A stretch of 36,040 nucleotides of DNA. It comes from Clostridia bacterium (lineage in GTDB: Bacteria; Bacillota; Clostridia; Oscillospirales; CAG-272). Below are positions 8,186 through 16,107 of the stretch, piece after piece. Position numbers and translations under genes: made by a program. The DNA is taken from contig JAFWXZ010000056.1 of assembly GCA_017522795.1 (NCBI GenBank), positions 1 to 36,040 of the forward strand, read 5' to 3'. Every line of letters starts with the position of its first letter. The stretch's first letter is position 1. The notes under the pieces were generated by a model that had not been told where the DNA came from, made no database searches, and was given only the letters and a program-made list of their open reading frames with translations.

Positions 8186-10144
8186 TTATTGAATCGAACC
8201 GTTTTCGTATTCAGCCATCAGCATCATAAGATCGGCTATCCTCTCGCGTATCTCCGAGCCGCGATAGGTCTCTCTTATGCGAAGCTTGTCCGACTTACTC
8301 TCGAAAATGATGGTCTGCGAAACGATATCCGCGTTGTTTTTGATAGCGTCAGCCTTGTCGAAGAAGGGTTCGTGCGCCTGCAGACGCATGCCATCGGCAT
8401 TGTATATCAGCGTGTAGCCGCCAATGCCCGTAGATCCGTGATAAGCCTTGCAGAAGCCGCCGTCAATAACGAGAATTCTGCCGTTTGCCTTAATGGGATT
8501 TTCACCTCTGTGAACGGGCAAGTGTCCGTTAATTATATGCGAGCCATAGCTTCCGAGGCCAAATTCGCTGAGGATCTTCAGCGCGATATCCTCATTGTCC
8601 CAGGATTTGTAGTAGTCGTTTTTCGGCTCAATCCAAGACTCCTTATCGTCTATCAGAAGTCGCTCGAAGGTAGCCATCTTCTTTCTCGCACAGAGGGGAG
8701 AATCCTTGCCGCACCAGAGGAACCAAAGGAAGTCCTTGCCTGCCTGTCTTTCCTCGCTGCCTATCTTGGCGAAATAACCCGTTCTCGCCATTCTGTCACA
8801 GTAGTCCATAAGCTCTCTGCCACATCTTCCGCCTGCGGCATCCAGCTTCATAAACTCGCCGTTTTCGTCCATCGGGATCGCTCCGTGATAGAGCAGATTG
8901 TTGTTGTATATGGTGTACATTCCGCCCTTGTCGAAAAGGAATCTTATCTGCTTGTTCAGCTTTTCCGAGCGCATGAATGCAACCCTCAGATATTCCATTA
9001 CTCTGTTCTCTGCAGCCGTGAGCCTGTAGGGATCCTTACCGAGCGTTGGGAAATCGCAGTCGCGAAGCCTGTAGGTCTTTCCGCTGATAGTCACAGTACC
9101 TGCCTCTTTATCAATCTGCTCAAGAATAAGTCGCTCATTCATCAAAAATGTGGGATTTCTCTTGATTGCCTGTCTCTCAAGCTTGAACTGAATAATGCTT
9201 ATAGCCTTGTGCATCATAGCCAGCAGATGATCGTCCGTACCGCCAAAGAAATTACCCTCGGAATTGCCCTTTGGCATATATGCGGATATGTCGGATTTTC
9301 CGTACATCTCCTCTGCAAACAGGGCGAGGGGACGAAGCGAAATGCCGTATCCTATCTCAATTACGTCAAGATTTTTATAGGTGATAGAGTTGTTAAGCAC
9401 GGTTGCGATACACACTCTCGAGCCTGCCGCTGCACCCATCCATAGCGCGTCGTGATTACCCCACTGAATATCGATAGTTCGCTCGCGCATCAGCTCGTCA
9501 AGGATCATATCTGCTCTCGGACCGCGGTCGAAAAGATCTCCAACGATATGCAGATGATCAATAACAAGGCTCTTTATGGTCTCGCAAAGCCCCTTTATCA
9601 GATCCTCCGCTGCGCCGATCCTTATAGACGTCCTGACGATGCTGTCGCAGTACTGCGCCTTCAGCTCGTCCTCACCGTCGATAAGTAGCTCCTCAAGAAT
9701 ATATACGAACTCTCCCGCCTTGTCCAGCAGATGACTTCTCACAACCTCTCGGGTATACTTACTTCCTACAAGACGGCAGACCTTAAGCAGTCTGTCCAGG
9801 GTGACGGTGTACCATCCCGAAATATCAGCCTCGCGTGTCTTCGCCTCGGCAAGCTTCTCGGCAGGGTAGTAGATAAGGCTTGACAGCTCTGCGCGCTCGC
9901 TCTCGTCAAGCTCGCCGTCAAATAGCTGATTTACCTTGTTTCTGACAACGCCCGACGCGTTCCTTCTTATGTGAGAAAAGGCCTCCCACTCGCCGTGAAT
10001 ATCGCTGAGAAAATGCTCGGTTCCCTTAGGCAGATTAAGCAGACCGTTGAGCCTGATTATCTCCGCTGCCACAGCCTTTCTCGACGGGTACTGTCTCGCC
10101 AGCTCCAAAAGATATTTTCTGTCGCTTCTGTCGGTATTTTGCAT
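8186..10144 (-). CDS. fbp: Fructose-1,6-bisphosphatase, class III
   Basis: A 652-residue protein, the characteristic large size of the Bacillota class III enzyme (Fbp of Bacillus subtilis), which dephosphorylates fructose 1,6-bisphosphate in gluconeogenesis. It has a calcineurin-like metal site split over FLSDIHGEWEAF (Asp48, His50), HIVGDLFDRGPRAD and IQWGNHDALWMGAAAG, plus a late INGHLPVHRGENPI. The ATG at 10144 follows GGAGGACTAAAT. It lies 29 bp downstream of queT with no terminator between, so the two are probably co-transcribed, although no shared function is obvious. Confidence 0.96.
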   Translation of the reverse strand: MQNTDRSDRKYLLELARQYPSRKAVAAEIIRLNGLLNLPKGTEHFLSDIHGEWEAFSHIRRNASGVVRNKVNQLFDGELDESERAELSSLIYYPAEKLAEAKTREADISGWYTVTLDRLLKVCRLVGSKYTREVVRSHLLDKAGEFVYILEELLIDGEDELKAQYCDSIVRTSIRIGAAEDLIKGLCETIKSLVIDHLHIVGDLFDRGPRADMILDELMRERTIDIQWGNHDALWMGAAAGSRVCIATVLNNSITYKNLDVIEIGYGISLRPLALFAEEMYGKSDISAYMPKGNSEGNFFGGTDDHLLAMMHKAISIIQFKLERQAIKRNPTFLMNERLILEQIDKEAGTVTISGKTYRLRDCDFPTLGKDPYRLTAAENRVMEYLRVAFMRSEKLNKQIRFLFDKGGMYTIYNNNLLYHGAIPMDENGEFMKLDAAGGRCGRELMDYCDRMARTGYFAKIGSEERQAGKDFLWFLWCGKDSPLCARKKMATFERLLIDDKESWIEPKNDYYKSWDNEDIALKILSEFGLGSYGSHIINGHLPVHRGENPIKANGRILVIDGGFCKAYHGSTGIGGYTLIYNADGMRLQAHEPFFDKADAIKNNADIVSQTIIFESKSDKLRIRETYRGSEIRERIADLMMLMAEYENGSIQ

Positions 10145-10173
10145 ATTTAGTCCTCCGTAAAAATAAAAGGAGT

Positions 10174-10680
10174 CTATCTGAATAGATTTGTTTTCTCGTA
10201 TTTTTTAAGTAAATAATACAGCGCGCTGCCACCCACACCCGCGCAAACGATTTCACCTATACCCACCGTCAGCGCAAGATAGGGATATGAGTCGGGCGCT
10301 CCATAGGCAAATATCAGCACGAAGGGAACAATCACCACGTTTGCAATTATGGTGGGCAGTGTAGCCGCCCATTTATACCTCTCGGGCAGATTACGCAGCA
10401 TCCTCGCGCCCACAGCGCCGATCAGCGTCGCAAGACTGCCGAAGATTATGTCCCAGATAACCACCCCCGGCACCAGCATGTTTGAAATAAGACAACCGAT
10501 AAACAGACCCGGTATCGCCTCGGGTAAAAATATCGGCAGTATGCATAGCGCCTCGGATATGCGGAACTGAATTACTCCGCTTGATAGCCCTACCAGTGTC
10601 GCCAGCTCGGTCAGAATGACGTACAGCGCCGCAATCAGCGCGCCGCGCGTGGTGTAAAGCGTTAGTTGTTTTCTTTTCAT
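10174..10680 (-). CDS. queT: QueT family ECF transporter substrate-binding (S) component
   Basis: A 168-residue membrane protein with about five hydrophobic helices. It includes the family motif FRISEALCILPIF and GLFIGCLISN, typical of QueT (queuosine precursor transporter). S components bind the substrate, here probably preQ1, preQ0 or queuine, and pair with a shared EcfAAT energising module encoded elsewhere. The start at 10680 (MKRKQLTLYTTRGALIAALY) fits other QueT proteins and is preceded by AAAGGAAAAAAG. A longer frame up to 10785 would include the promoter -10 region and is rejected. The leader is structured (see 10690-10750). Confidence 0.9.
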   Translation of the reverse strand: MKRKQLTLYTTRGALIAALYVILTELATLVGLSSGVIQFRISEALCILPIFLPEAIPGLFIGCLISNMLVPGVVIWDIIFGSLATLIGAVGARMLRNLPERYKWAATLPTIIANVVIVPFVLIFAYGAPDSYPYLALTVGIGEIVCAGVGGSALYYLLKKYEKTNLFR

Positions 10681-10689
10681 TTTCTTTTT

Positions 10690-10750
10690 TCCTTTAGTTT
10701 TGTTTTTTTCGTTGCCACGCAACACGGTGAGGAAGGTCTCGAACTCACCA
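10690..10750 (-). promoter_or_regulatory. Structured queT leader, candidate preQ1-type riboswitch
   Basis: On the minus strand the leader holds a 6-bp stem GGTGAG/CTCACC (arms 10744-10749 and 10726-10731) with a 12-nt loop, then a 5-bp hairpin GTTGC/GCAAC (10711-10723), an A-rich strand and the ribosome site AAAGGA (10695-10690). The loop contains CCTT, which can pair with AAGG of the ribosome site, giving a pseudoknot with an embedded hairpin. That layout resembles preQ1-II and preQ1-III aptamers, and queT genes are common preQ1 riboswitch targets. No exact consensus match was made, so class and function are inference. Confidence 0.45.
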
Positions 10751-10756
10751 AACTTA

Positions 10757-10785
10757 ATTATACCACAAAATAATAATAAAAACAA
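10757..10785 (-). promoter_or_regulatory. Promoter of queT-fbp
   Basis: Minus strand TTGTTT (10785-10780), a 17-bp spacer and extended -10 TGGTATAAT (10765-10757). Transcription would start near 10750, at the base of the structured leader. Confidence 0.75.
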
Positions 10786-10898
10786 TACTATAAATAAAAA
10801 TTGTTATCCCGTCATAATAAAGGTAAAATCGTTCTTAATTACTCAAAAATCCCCATCTCTGCCAACATTTCACGGTAGCAATTTACCCGCCTTTCCTG

Positions 10899-10904
10899 TA
10901 TAAT
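10899..10904 (+). promoter_or_regulatory. Probable -10 box for the mecA-like gene
   Basis: TATAAT at 10899-10904, about 32 bp before the TTG start. The matching -35 position (TAGCAA, 17-bp spacing) is weak, so only the -10 is convincing. Confidence 0.5.
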
Positions 10905-10936
10905 GAAAAAAGAAATATAAGCGAGGGTAGAGTGAT

Positions 10937-11524
10937 TTGGAATTTCTGCTGATTGGAGAATCGAAAATAAAAATCGTCCTGAGCGGCGAGGAAGCCGAAA
11001 AGCACGGTCTGAATTCAGGCACACCCGATATAAGCGGGCCTGCCGCCCGCCGCGCCTTCTGGCGCATACTTGAGAGGGCAAGGGCAGAGGTGGGCTTTGA
11101 TCCCGCGGGAGATAAGGTATTGATACAGCTATATCCCATAAGCAGCGGCGGATGCGAGCTCTTCGCCACAAAGCTTGGCATTCTATCCGACTCCTCAGCG
11201 CGTCTGGTGGCAAAATCCGACAGGGTTGCTATGCTGTCAAAAAAGCGCAGTCTTTACTCCTTTGACGAGCTTGAGGATATTATAGCCGCCTCGGTGGCGG
11301 TGCGCTCGGTCGCCCGTGACCTCTCGCCTGCAAGCGACGTCTACACCGACGGCGCGAGGTATTTTCTCGCTATCGAGGAGTACGGCAAGGGGGGCGAGCC
11401 TATGGAGTTTCCCTGTATTTTAGAGTTCGGCAATGCTATGACCGCCGAAGCTTCAACCTATATCTCCGAGCACGCAAAGCGCCTTACCGATGGCAACGGT
11501 ATAGAGCTGTTTTCAAAGCTATAA
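10937..11524 (+). CDS. mecA: MecA-like adaptor protein for Clp protease
   Basis: A 195-residue protein. Its N-terminus (residues 4-20, IGESKIKIVLSGEEAEK) and its FWRILERARAEVGFDP segment match the MecA N-domain that captures substrates. The C-terminal part, with LYSFDELEDIIAAS, GARYFLAIEEYG and ISEHAKRLTDGNGIELFSKL, matches the C-domain that docks on ClpC. Known MecA proteins deliver targets such as ComK or SpoIIE-type substrates to ClpCP; the target here is unknown. The start is a TTG, since no in-frame ATG lies before the conserved N-terminus. Upstream GAGGG is a modest ribosome site. Similarity is by pattern, so the family call is fairly but not fully secure. Confidence 0.75.
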   Translation: MEFLLIGESKIKIVLSGEEAEKHGLNSGTPDISGPAARRAFWRILERARAEVGFDPAGDKVLIQLYPISSGGCELFATKLGILSDSSARLVAKSDRVAMLSKKRSLYSFDELEDIIAASVAVRSVARDLSPASDVYTDGARYFLAIEEYGKGGEPMEFPCILEFGNAMTAEASTYISEHAKRLTDGNGIELFSKL

Positions 11525-11529
11525 AAAAC

Positions 11530-11558
11530 ACCCGTCGGCACTACTTAGTCCGACGGGT
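11530..11558. terminator. Bidirectional terminator between mecA and rpiB
   Basis: A 9-bp GC-rich stem ACCCGTCGG/CCGACGGGT with an 11-nt loop. On the minus strand it is followed by GTTTTTTAT, a good U-tract for the plsY-rpiB operon; the plus-strand side is only moderately T-rich. Confidence 0.8.
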
Positions 11559-11565
11559 AAATTAT

Positions 11566-12012
11566 TTATTTAGCCTCTATATCCTCAATCATTTTCACAC
11601 GCACCGCGTGTCTGCCGCCCTCGAACTCCGCAGAGAGAAAGGCGTCAACGATGTCGAGCGCAAGGCAGCTGCCTATAACTCGCGCACCCATACAAAGAAG
11701 GTTCGCATCGTTGTGACATCTGGTCATTCTTGCAGAATAGGTGTCAGAGCAGAGTGCCGCCCTAATGCCGCGGTGCTTATTAGCGCACATAGACATTCCG
11801 ATTCCCGTGCCGCAGATAAGAATACCGAAGGATGAGTCAAGCTCGCCCTGTACGCGCTCGCATACCTTGGAGGCAAACTCGGGGTAGTGACAGGATGCGG
11901 TGGAATTGCAGCCGCAGTCTACCACCTCGTATCCCTTCCCGGAAAGATATTCCTTTACTTCCTCTTTAAGATTATAGCCTGCGCTGTCTGCGCCTATGTA
12001 TATTTTTCTCAT
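11566..12012 (-). CDS. rpiB: Ribose-5-phosphate isomerase B
   Basis: A 148-residue protein of the RpiB/LacAB family, which interconverts ribose 5-phosphate and ribulose 5-phosphate in the pentose phosphate pathway. It begins KIYIGADSAGYNLKE and has the active-site stretch GILICGTGIGMSMCANKHRG with the catalytic Cys, followed by RAALCSDTYSARM and NDANLLCMGARVIG. The start at 12012 follows AAGGGAGAATAAT one base after the tsaB stop. A longer frame to 12048 would overlap tsaB without family support. It is the last gene of the plsY operon and ends at a terminator. An allose 6-phosphate isomerase activity cannot be ruled out. Confidence 0.95.
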   Translation of the reverse strand: MRKIYIGADSAGYNLKEEVKEYLSGKGYEVVDCGCNSTASCHYPEFASKVCERVQGELDSSFGILICGTGIGMSMCANKHRGIRAALCSDTYSARMTRCHNDANLLCMGARVIGSCLALDIVDAFLSAEFEGGRHAVRVKMIEDIEAK

Positions 12013-12013
12013 A

Positions 12014-12733
12014 TTATTCTCCCTTCGCCTTTGCCGCCTCACGCTCAAGTCTCTCGCGCTCTGCCTGGGGCATTCTTAAATATATGGGGGAAAGCTGGAT
12101 GTCGCTTACCGCCTCGCCGTTTTCGTATTTTCTTTTAGCCACCTTTGCCACCGATGCCGCGTTCTCAAGTATAAGCAGCTCGGGTGTATCGCAGAGCTTG
12201 ATACCCGCATTTTCAAGGGCGCGCCTTGCAACCGCATATCCGTCGCCCGACAGGTATATGTCCTGTCCCTCGTAGGCTCTCAGCTCCTCTGCAAGCTCGG
12301 CAAGCGACACCGCTCTGTCCTCGCACAGCCTTTTCATTTCCTTACCGTCGGAAATAAAGGTTGCCGAGTAGACCTGACCGCGCCTTGCATCCATACAGGG
12401 AATAATTATACCGCGAAGTCCGCGCAGATTCTCTGCCAGCGCCTCAATGGTGGATACCGCCACGCAGGGAATATCTCTGCCAAAGGCAAGTCCCTTTACC
12501 AGCGAAACGCCGATTCTCACACCCGTGAACGAGCCCGGGCCAACCGAGGTGGCAAGCAGCTCTATATCAGAGAAGCCAAGCTTCAGACCTCTCAGCATAT
12601 CCTCTGCCATAGGCAGAAGCAGCTCGCTTTGGGTAAGTCCGTTGTCTATGGTATAGCAGGCGAGAATTCGCTCTCCCTCTGCCACCGCCGCCGAGGCAGT
12701 CTTTGCTGTACCGTCAAATGCTAATATCTTCAT
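12014..12733 (-). CDS. tsaB: tRNA threonylcarbamoyladenosine biosynthesis protein TsaB
   Basis: A 239-residue ASKHA-fold protein (MKILAFDGTAKTASAAV at the start, ATSVGPGSFTGVRIGVSLVKGLAFG in the middle), matching TsaB/YeaZ. TsaB has no catalysis of its own; it dimerises with TsaD to build the t6A modification at position 37 of ANN-decoding tRNAs. It overlaps tsaE by 20 bp, so the two partners are translationally coupled. tsaD is not in this window. The charged C-terminal tail (ERERLEREAAKAKGE) is a little longer than usual. Confidence 0.94.
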   Translation of the reverse strand: MKILAFDGTAKTASAAVAEGERILACYTIDNGLTQSELLLPMAEDMLRGLKLGFSDIELLATSVGPGSFTGVRIGVSLVKGLAFGRDIPCVAVSTIEALAENLRGLRGIIIPCMDARRGQVYSATFISDGKEMKRLCEDRAVSLAELAEELRAYEGQDIYLSGDGYAVARRALENAGIKLCDTPELLILENAASVAKVAKRKYENGEAVSDIQLSPIYLRMPQAERERLEREAAKAKGE

Positions 12734-13151
12734 TTATCTCAATCCTTCTTTCGCCCTCTTTGCCGTCGATCCTTGATATAGTCACGAAGATCGCGCCCTC
12801 GGGGATGTCCTCCTCGATATTCTCCGACCACTCGGCAATACAGTAGCCCTCTGCCTCAACGTAGTCATCGTAGCCGATAGAGTAGAGGTCGTCGCCGTCT
12901 GCTATACGGTACATATCAAAGTGATAGAGGTTCGCTCTTCCGCGATGCTCGTTGACTATGGTATAGGTGGGGCTCTTTACACCCGAAATGCCGAAATAGT
13001 CGGCAAATCCTCGTGTAAACGCCGTTTTTCCAACGCCCATCTCGCCTCGCATAGCGATAAACGCGCGTCCTTTTTTCGCCTTGTCAAGCCGCTCTGCCAG
13101 CCCGTAGCCGACGCGCTCGGTCTCCTCGGCGCTCTTTGTAAAATAGGTCAT
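12714..13151 (-). CDS. tsaE: tRNA threonylcarbamoyladenosine biosynthesis ATPase TsaE
   Basis: A 145-residue P-loop ATPase with Walker A GEMGVGKTAFTRGF (36-49), SPTYTIVNEH and LYHFDMYRI, the TsaE/YjeE signature. It regulates turnover of the TsaB-TsaD complex during t6A synthesis. The ATG at 13151 follows AAAGGATTTTAGT. It lies 17 bp after the methyltransferase gene and overlaps tsaB. Confidence 0.95.
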   Translation of the reverse strand: MTYFTKSAEETERVGYGLAERLDKAKKGRAFIAMRGEMGVGKTAFTRGFADYFGISGVKSPTYTIVNEHRGRANLYHFDMYRIADGDDLYSIGYDDYVEAEGYCIAEWSENIEEDIPEGAIFVTISRIDGKEGERRIEINEDISI

Positions 13152-13168
13152 ACTAAAATCCTTTAAAT

Positions 13169-14356
13169 TCAGTTTTGTATCTCTTTAAGATAATCCTTCG
13201 CGCCCTCACCGAGAACAAATCGGAGAATAGCCTCGTATTCGTCCCTCGCCCTCTGCTTGTCCGCGTTGGTCATTTTTGCGTTTTTTACCGCCTTGATAAG
13301 AGTATTCTTCGGCGTGTTCTCGGGATCTGTAAGCTCGAGAGCCATAACGCTGTATCCGCCCGCCTTCAGCCTTGCAAGCCTTATTGCATCGGTCATCGCC
13401 TCGCACAGCTTGCCCGAAATATGAGGATATTCGGTGACAAATTTCAGTTCCTCTGCCGCCACCTTGCCGTTAAGATATCTGTGACAGCAGGGGGTAGAGA
13501 GAATAATATCCGCTCCGAGTCTTACCGCTGTGTCAAGCACGATGTCGGTGGCAATATCGCAGGCGTGGAGTGAGATAACCATATCGGGCTTCTCATCCGG
13601 AACGATTTTTGAAATATCTCCCACCTCAAAACGCATGCCCACGTAGCCAAGCTCCTTGGCAAGCGAGTCGCACCAATGGATAACGTCCCGCTTCAGATCC
13701 GCGCCGTAAAGGTAAACCCTGCGCCCCTTTATCTCGGTCAGATAGTGGTATACCGCAAAGCTGAGATAGCTCTTGCCGCAGCAAAGATCATATATCCTGA
13801 TTTCTCCATTTTCAGGCAGTCTCGGATATATATTCTCAATATGCTCGAGAAATCTGTTTATCTGTCTGAACTTGCCCTGCTTTTTGTCGTGAACGCGGCC
13901 ATCAGCCGAGCTTACTCCAAGCTTGATGAGGAATCTTTCATTTCCCCCAAGAATATAGTTCTTCTTTTTGTCAATGGCCTCAATAGCCGATTCAAAGGCT
14001 GGTGCATCTCCACTCAGCTTGCGCTTTAGGTTCTCACCGCCAAGCACGGTCTCCTTGCCCGATTTCGCCCGCTTCAGCTCCGCATCGCCAAGCATCGTTA
14101 TAAGGTTCACCTGTCGGTATCCGTCTAAAAGGGGGATAAGCTCGTCTGCAAGGCTCTCCTCACCGACATTCTTGTGTGACACCGTGTTGCCGGGAAGAAA
14201 ATACTCGATAGCCAGCATACGTCTGCCCCTGTGGGCGACAAGGCGGCAGGATACCTTGCTTATCTCACTGTCAACAGGCCTTGACAGTACAAGCTTTTTC
14301 AGTGCCTCTTTCTTAAACGAAAGCTCGATTAGACCGAGAAAATCCGTCTTGTTCAT
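13169..14356 (-). CDS. SAM-dependent methyltransferase, Methyltransf_32 (GSTCD/METTL25-like) type
   Basis: A 395-residue protein. The C-terminal half carries a class I methyltransferase fold. IYDLCCGKSYLSFAVYHYL is the SAM-binding glycine loop and YLYGADLKRDVIHWC is motif II. FEVGDISKIVPDEKPDMVISLHACDIATDIVL and a downstream STPCCHRY motif follow. The HACD and PCCH elements are typical of the PF13679-like family, whose bacterial members are largely uncharacterised and whose substrates may be RNA. The N-terminal ~180 residues look like a separate accessory domain. It lies between plsY and tsaE, so an RNA role would fit the tsa neighbours, but this is only context. The ribosome site is AAAGGAAAAATAAAG. 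Confidence 0.85.
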   Translation of the reverse strand: MNKTDFLGLIELSFKKEALKKLVLSRPVDSEISKVSCRLVAHRGRRMLAIEYFLPGNTVSHKNVGEESLADELIPLLDGYRQVNLITMLGDAELKRAKSGKETVLGGENLKRKLSGDAPAFESAIEAIDKKKNYILGGNERFLIKLGVSSADGRVHDKKQGKFRQINRFLEHIENIYPRLPENGEIRIYDLCCGKSYLSFAVYHYLTEIKGRRVYLYGADLKRDVIHWCDSLAKELGYVGMRFEVGDISKIVPDEKPDMVISLHACDIATDIVLDTAVRLGADIILSTPCCHRYLNGKVAAEELKFVTEYPHISGKLCEAMTDAIRLARLKAGGYSVMALELTDPENTPKNTLIKAVKNAKMTNADKQRARDEYEAILRFVLGEGAKDYLKEIQN

Positions 14357-14358
14357 CT

Positions 14359-15072
14359 TTATTTTTCCTTTTTACCGATTGAAAGCTTCTTTTCGTTTCC
14401 GTCGCGCAGTCTTTTGATGTTGCTTCTGTGACACCAGACGATAAACGCGCCGAGGAATATTGTACATGCCGCGGTAAGCAGGTGAATCGAGCCACCGAGG
14501 AAATAGGAGTAAAGACATACGCACACGGGGAAGAGCGAAGCAACTATGATCGATCCCAACGAAACGAATCCGGAAATCGCAACGATGATAGCAAACAGCA
14601 AAACCAGCGCGCCGAATATAGCGGGGCAGAGGATAAGGGCCATAGACGCGGTCACAAGCACGCCTTTGCCGCCCTTAAAGCCGTAGAAAATGGGATAAAC
14701 GTGGCCAAGCACCGCGCAAAGACCTGCAAGATAGCAATATCCGCTCATGCTGATGCCGTTCTTATAGGAAAAGCCGAAGATCAACGCGGTGAAGAAAACC
14801 GCCAGCGCAGTTTTTGCCATATCACCCACAAGTGTAAGTGCCGCCGCGCCCTTTCCATAGGTGCGGAGCATATTGGTAAGACCTGCGTTTCCGCTTCCGT
14901 GAGAGCGCACGTCCTCTTTAAACATAAGCTTAGACACTATTATTGCCGAGCTTACGCTGCCGAGAAGGTAGGATACCGCCGCCGTAGCAAGCACTGCCAA
15001 GGCCAGAATTACATAGTAGGTCGCGCCCTGCGCGCTGATAAGACTGATAAGTCCGTTGTTGAGTATATTCAT
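14359..15072 (-). CDS. plsY: Glycerol-3-phosphate acyltransferase PlsY
   Basis: A 237-residue polytopic membrane protein with about five to six hydrophobic helices. The three PlsY motifs are present: the SYLLGSVSSAIIVSK region, SHGSGNAGLTNMLRTYGKG, and GHVYPIFYGFKGGKGV. It transfers an acyl group from acyl-phosphate to glycerol 3-phosphate, the first step of phospholipid synthesis in the membrane. The start at 15072 is chosen because upstream AAAGG gives a ribosome site; a TTG at 15090 would place that site inside the gene. It is first in the operon with the methyltransferase, tsaE, tsaB and rpiB. plsX is not in the window. Confidence 0.95.
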   Translation of the reverse strand: MNILNNGLISLISAQGATYYVILALAVLATAAVSYLLGSVSSAIIVSKLMFKEDVRSHGSGNAGLTNMLRTYGKGAAALTLVGDMAKTALAVFFTALIFGFSYKNGISMSGYCYLAGLCAVLGHVYPIFYGFKGGKGVLVTASMALILCPAIFGALVLLFAIIVAISGFVSLGSIIVASLFPVCVCLYSYFLGGSIHLLTAACTIFLGAFIVWCHRSNIKRLRDGNEKKLSIGKKEK

Positions 15073-15127
15073 AAAATAATTACCTTTCAAAATGATAACG
15101 CGAATATTTTACGCGTATAACAAAAAT

Positions 15128-15156
15128 ATTATAGCATTAAGAGAGATTAAAGTCAA
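15128..15156 (-). promoter_or_regulatory. Promoter of the plsY-tsaEB-rpiB operon
   Basis: Minus strand TTGACT (15156-15151), 17-bp spacer, TATAAT (15133-15128) with an extended TGC in front of the -10. It is back to back with the queG promoter. Confidence 0.8.
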
Positions 15157-15164
15157 GAAATATA

Positions 15165-15193
15165 TTGCTTTTTTGTTTTTTTGGGTGTATAAT
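15165..15193 (+). promoter_or_regulatory. Promoter of the queG-murA-pdx operon
   Basis: TTGCTT (15165-15170), 17-bp spacer, TATAAT (15188-15193). The GTG start codon follows 30 bp later behind GGAAGGAG. The -35 boxes of the two divergent promoters are only 8 bp apart. Confidence 0.75.
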
Positions 15194-15222
15194 GAGAAAT
15201 AAAAAGACGGAAGGAGAGCGCT

Positions 15223-16107
15223 GTGAAAGAGAAAATAAAAGCCTGTCTTCTTGGGCATAATATAGATACCTTTACAACCCTCTCCTATGCCGACGTAAGA
15301 GAGACCAACAGCAGAATTATGGAGAGGGAGGGCTTTACACCGCGGAGTGTAATAATCTACCTGCTTCCATATTATGCAGGCGAGTGCGTTAATTTATCGC
15401 GCTATGCCGCCTCTCTTGATTACCATATAGCCATATCCGAGATAAATATGGCGCTTGAAAAAGTAATAAAGGCGGAATATCCCACCGCTCGCGTAAAGGG
15501 CTACGGTGACCACAGCCCGATTGACGAGCGCCACGCGGCGCTTATCGGCGGCCTCGGTATTGCCGGTGATAACGGTCTTATTATTAACGAAAAATACGGC
15601 AGCTATATCTTTATCGGCGATCTCGTCACCGATATCGATCCCGAGCTTCTCGGTGCATCCGTACCCGTAGAGATACAACGCTGCGAGGGCTGCGGAGCAT
15701 GCAAACGCGCCTGTCCCACGGGCATACTTCGAGGGGAGGGAGAGGATTGCCTCTCCGCCATCACACAGCGCAAGGGCGAGCTTACCGAGGGTGAAAGGCA
15801 GCTTATGCGCCAATTTAATACCGCTTGGGGCTGTGACGAGTGCCAGTCCTCCTGTCCTCATAACCGCGCGCCAAGGCTCACCCCCGTAGAATTTTTCTAC
15901 CGCGACCGTATTCCGCATCTTACCCGTGAGCTACTTGACGGTATGACTGACGAGGAATTTTCCCACCGAGCTTTCGCTTGGCGAAAGCGTAAAACCATTG
16001 AGAGAAATCTCGACATATTGTCAAAAAAGCAAACTAAGATTGTCAAAAAATGCTATTTTTATATAAAAACTGCAAAACGAAAGGCGGAAAATGAGCAAAA
16101 AACTTAA
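15223..16107 (+). CDS. queG: Epoxyqueuosine reductase QueG-like protein
   Basis: A 294-residue protein. QueG reduces epoxyqueuosine to queuosine in tRNA with cobalamin and two 4Fe-4S clusters. The cluster ligands are visible: Cys154, 157, 160, 164 (RCEGCGACKRACP) and Cys204, 207, 211 (GCDECQSSCP). Cys176 sits in CLSAITQRKGEL, which corresponds to the family CISYLTIE segment. An ASLDYH near residue 66 fits the GRDYHK catalytic Asp region, and RHAALIGGLGIAGDNGLII fits the cobalamin-binding part. It is shorter than QueG forms with a C-terminal HEAT domain and ends in a Lys-rich tail. Start is GTG at 15223 with a strong ribosome site. It overlaps the next gene by 17 bp. Confidence 0.85.
   Translation: MKEKIKACLLGHNIDTFTTLSYADVRETNSRIMEREGFTPRSVIIYLLPYYAGECVNLSRYAASLDYHIAISEINMALEKVIKAEYPTARVKGYGDHSPIDERHAALIGGLGIAGDNGLIINEKYGSYIFIGDLVTDIDPELLGASVPVEIQRCEGCGACKRACPTGILRGEGEDCLSAITQRKGELTEGERQLMRQFNTAWGCDECQSSCPHNRAPRLTPVEFFYRDRIPHLTRELLDGMTDEEFSHRAFAWRKRKTIERNLDILSKKQTKIVKKCYFYIKTAKRKAENEQKT

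Noticed and set aside
8174-9445. 423-residue open frame opposite fbp on the plus strand
   Set aside because: It lies entirely antisense to a well-supported class III fructose-bisphosphatase, has no recognisable motifs, and is a product of codon bias.
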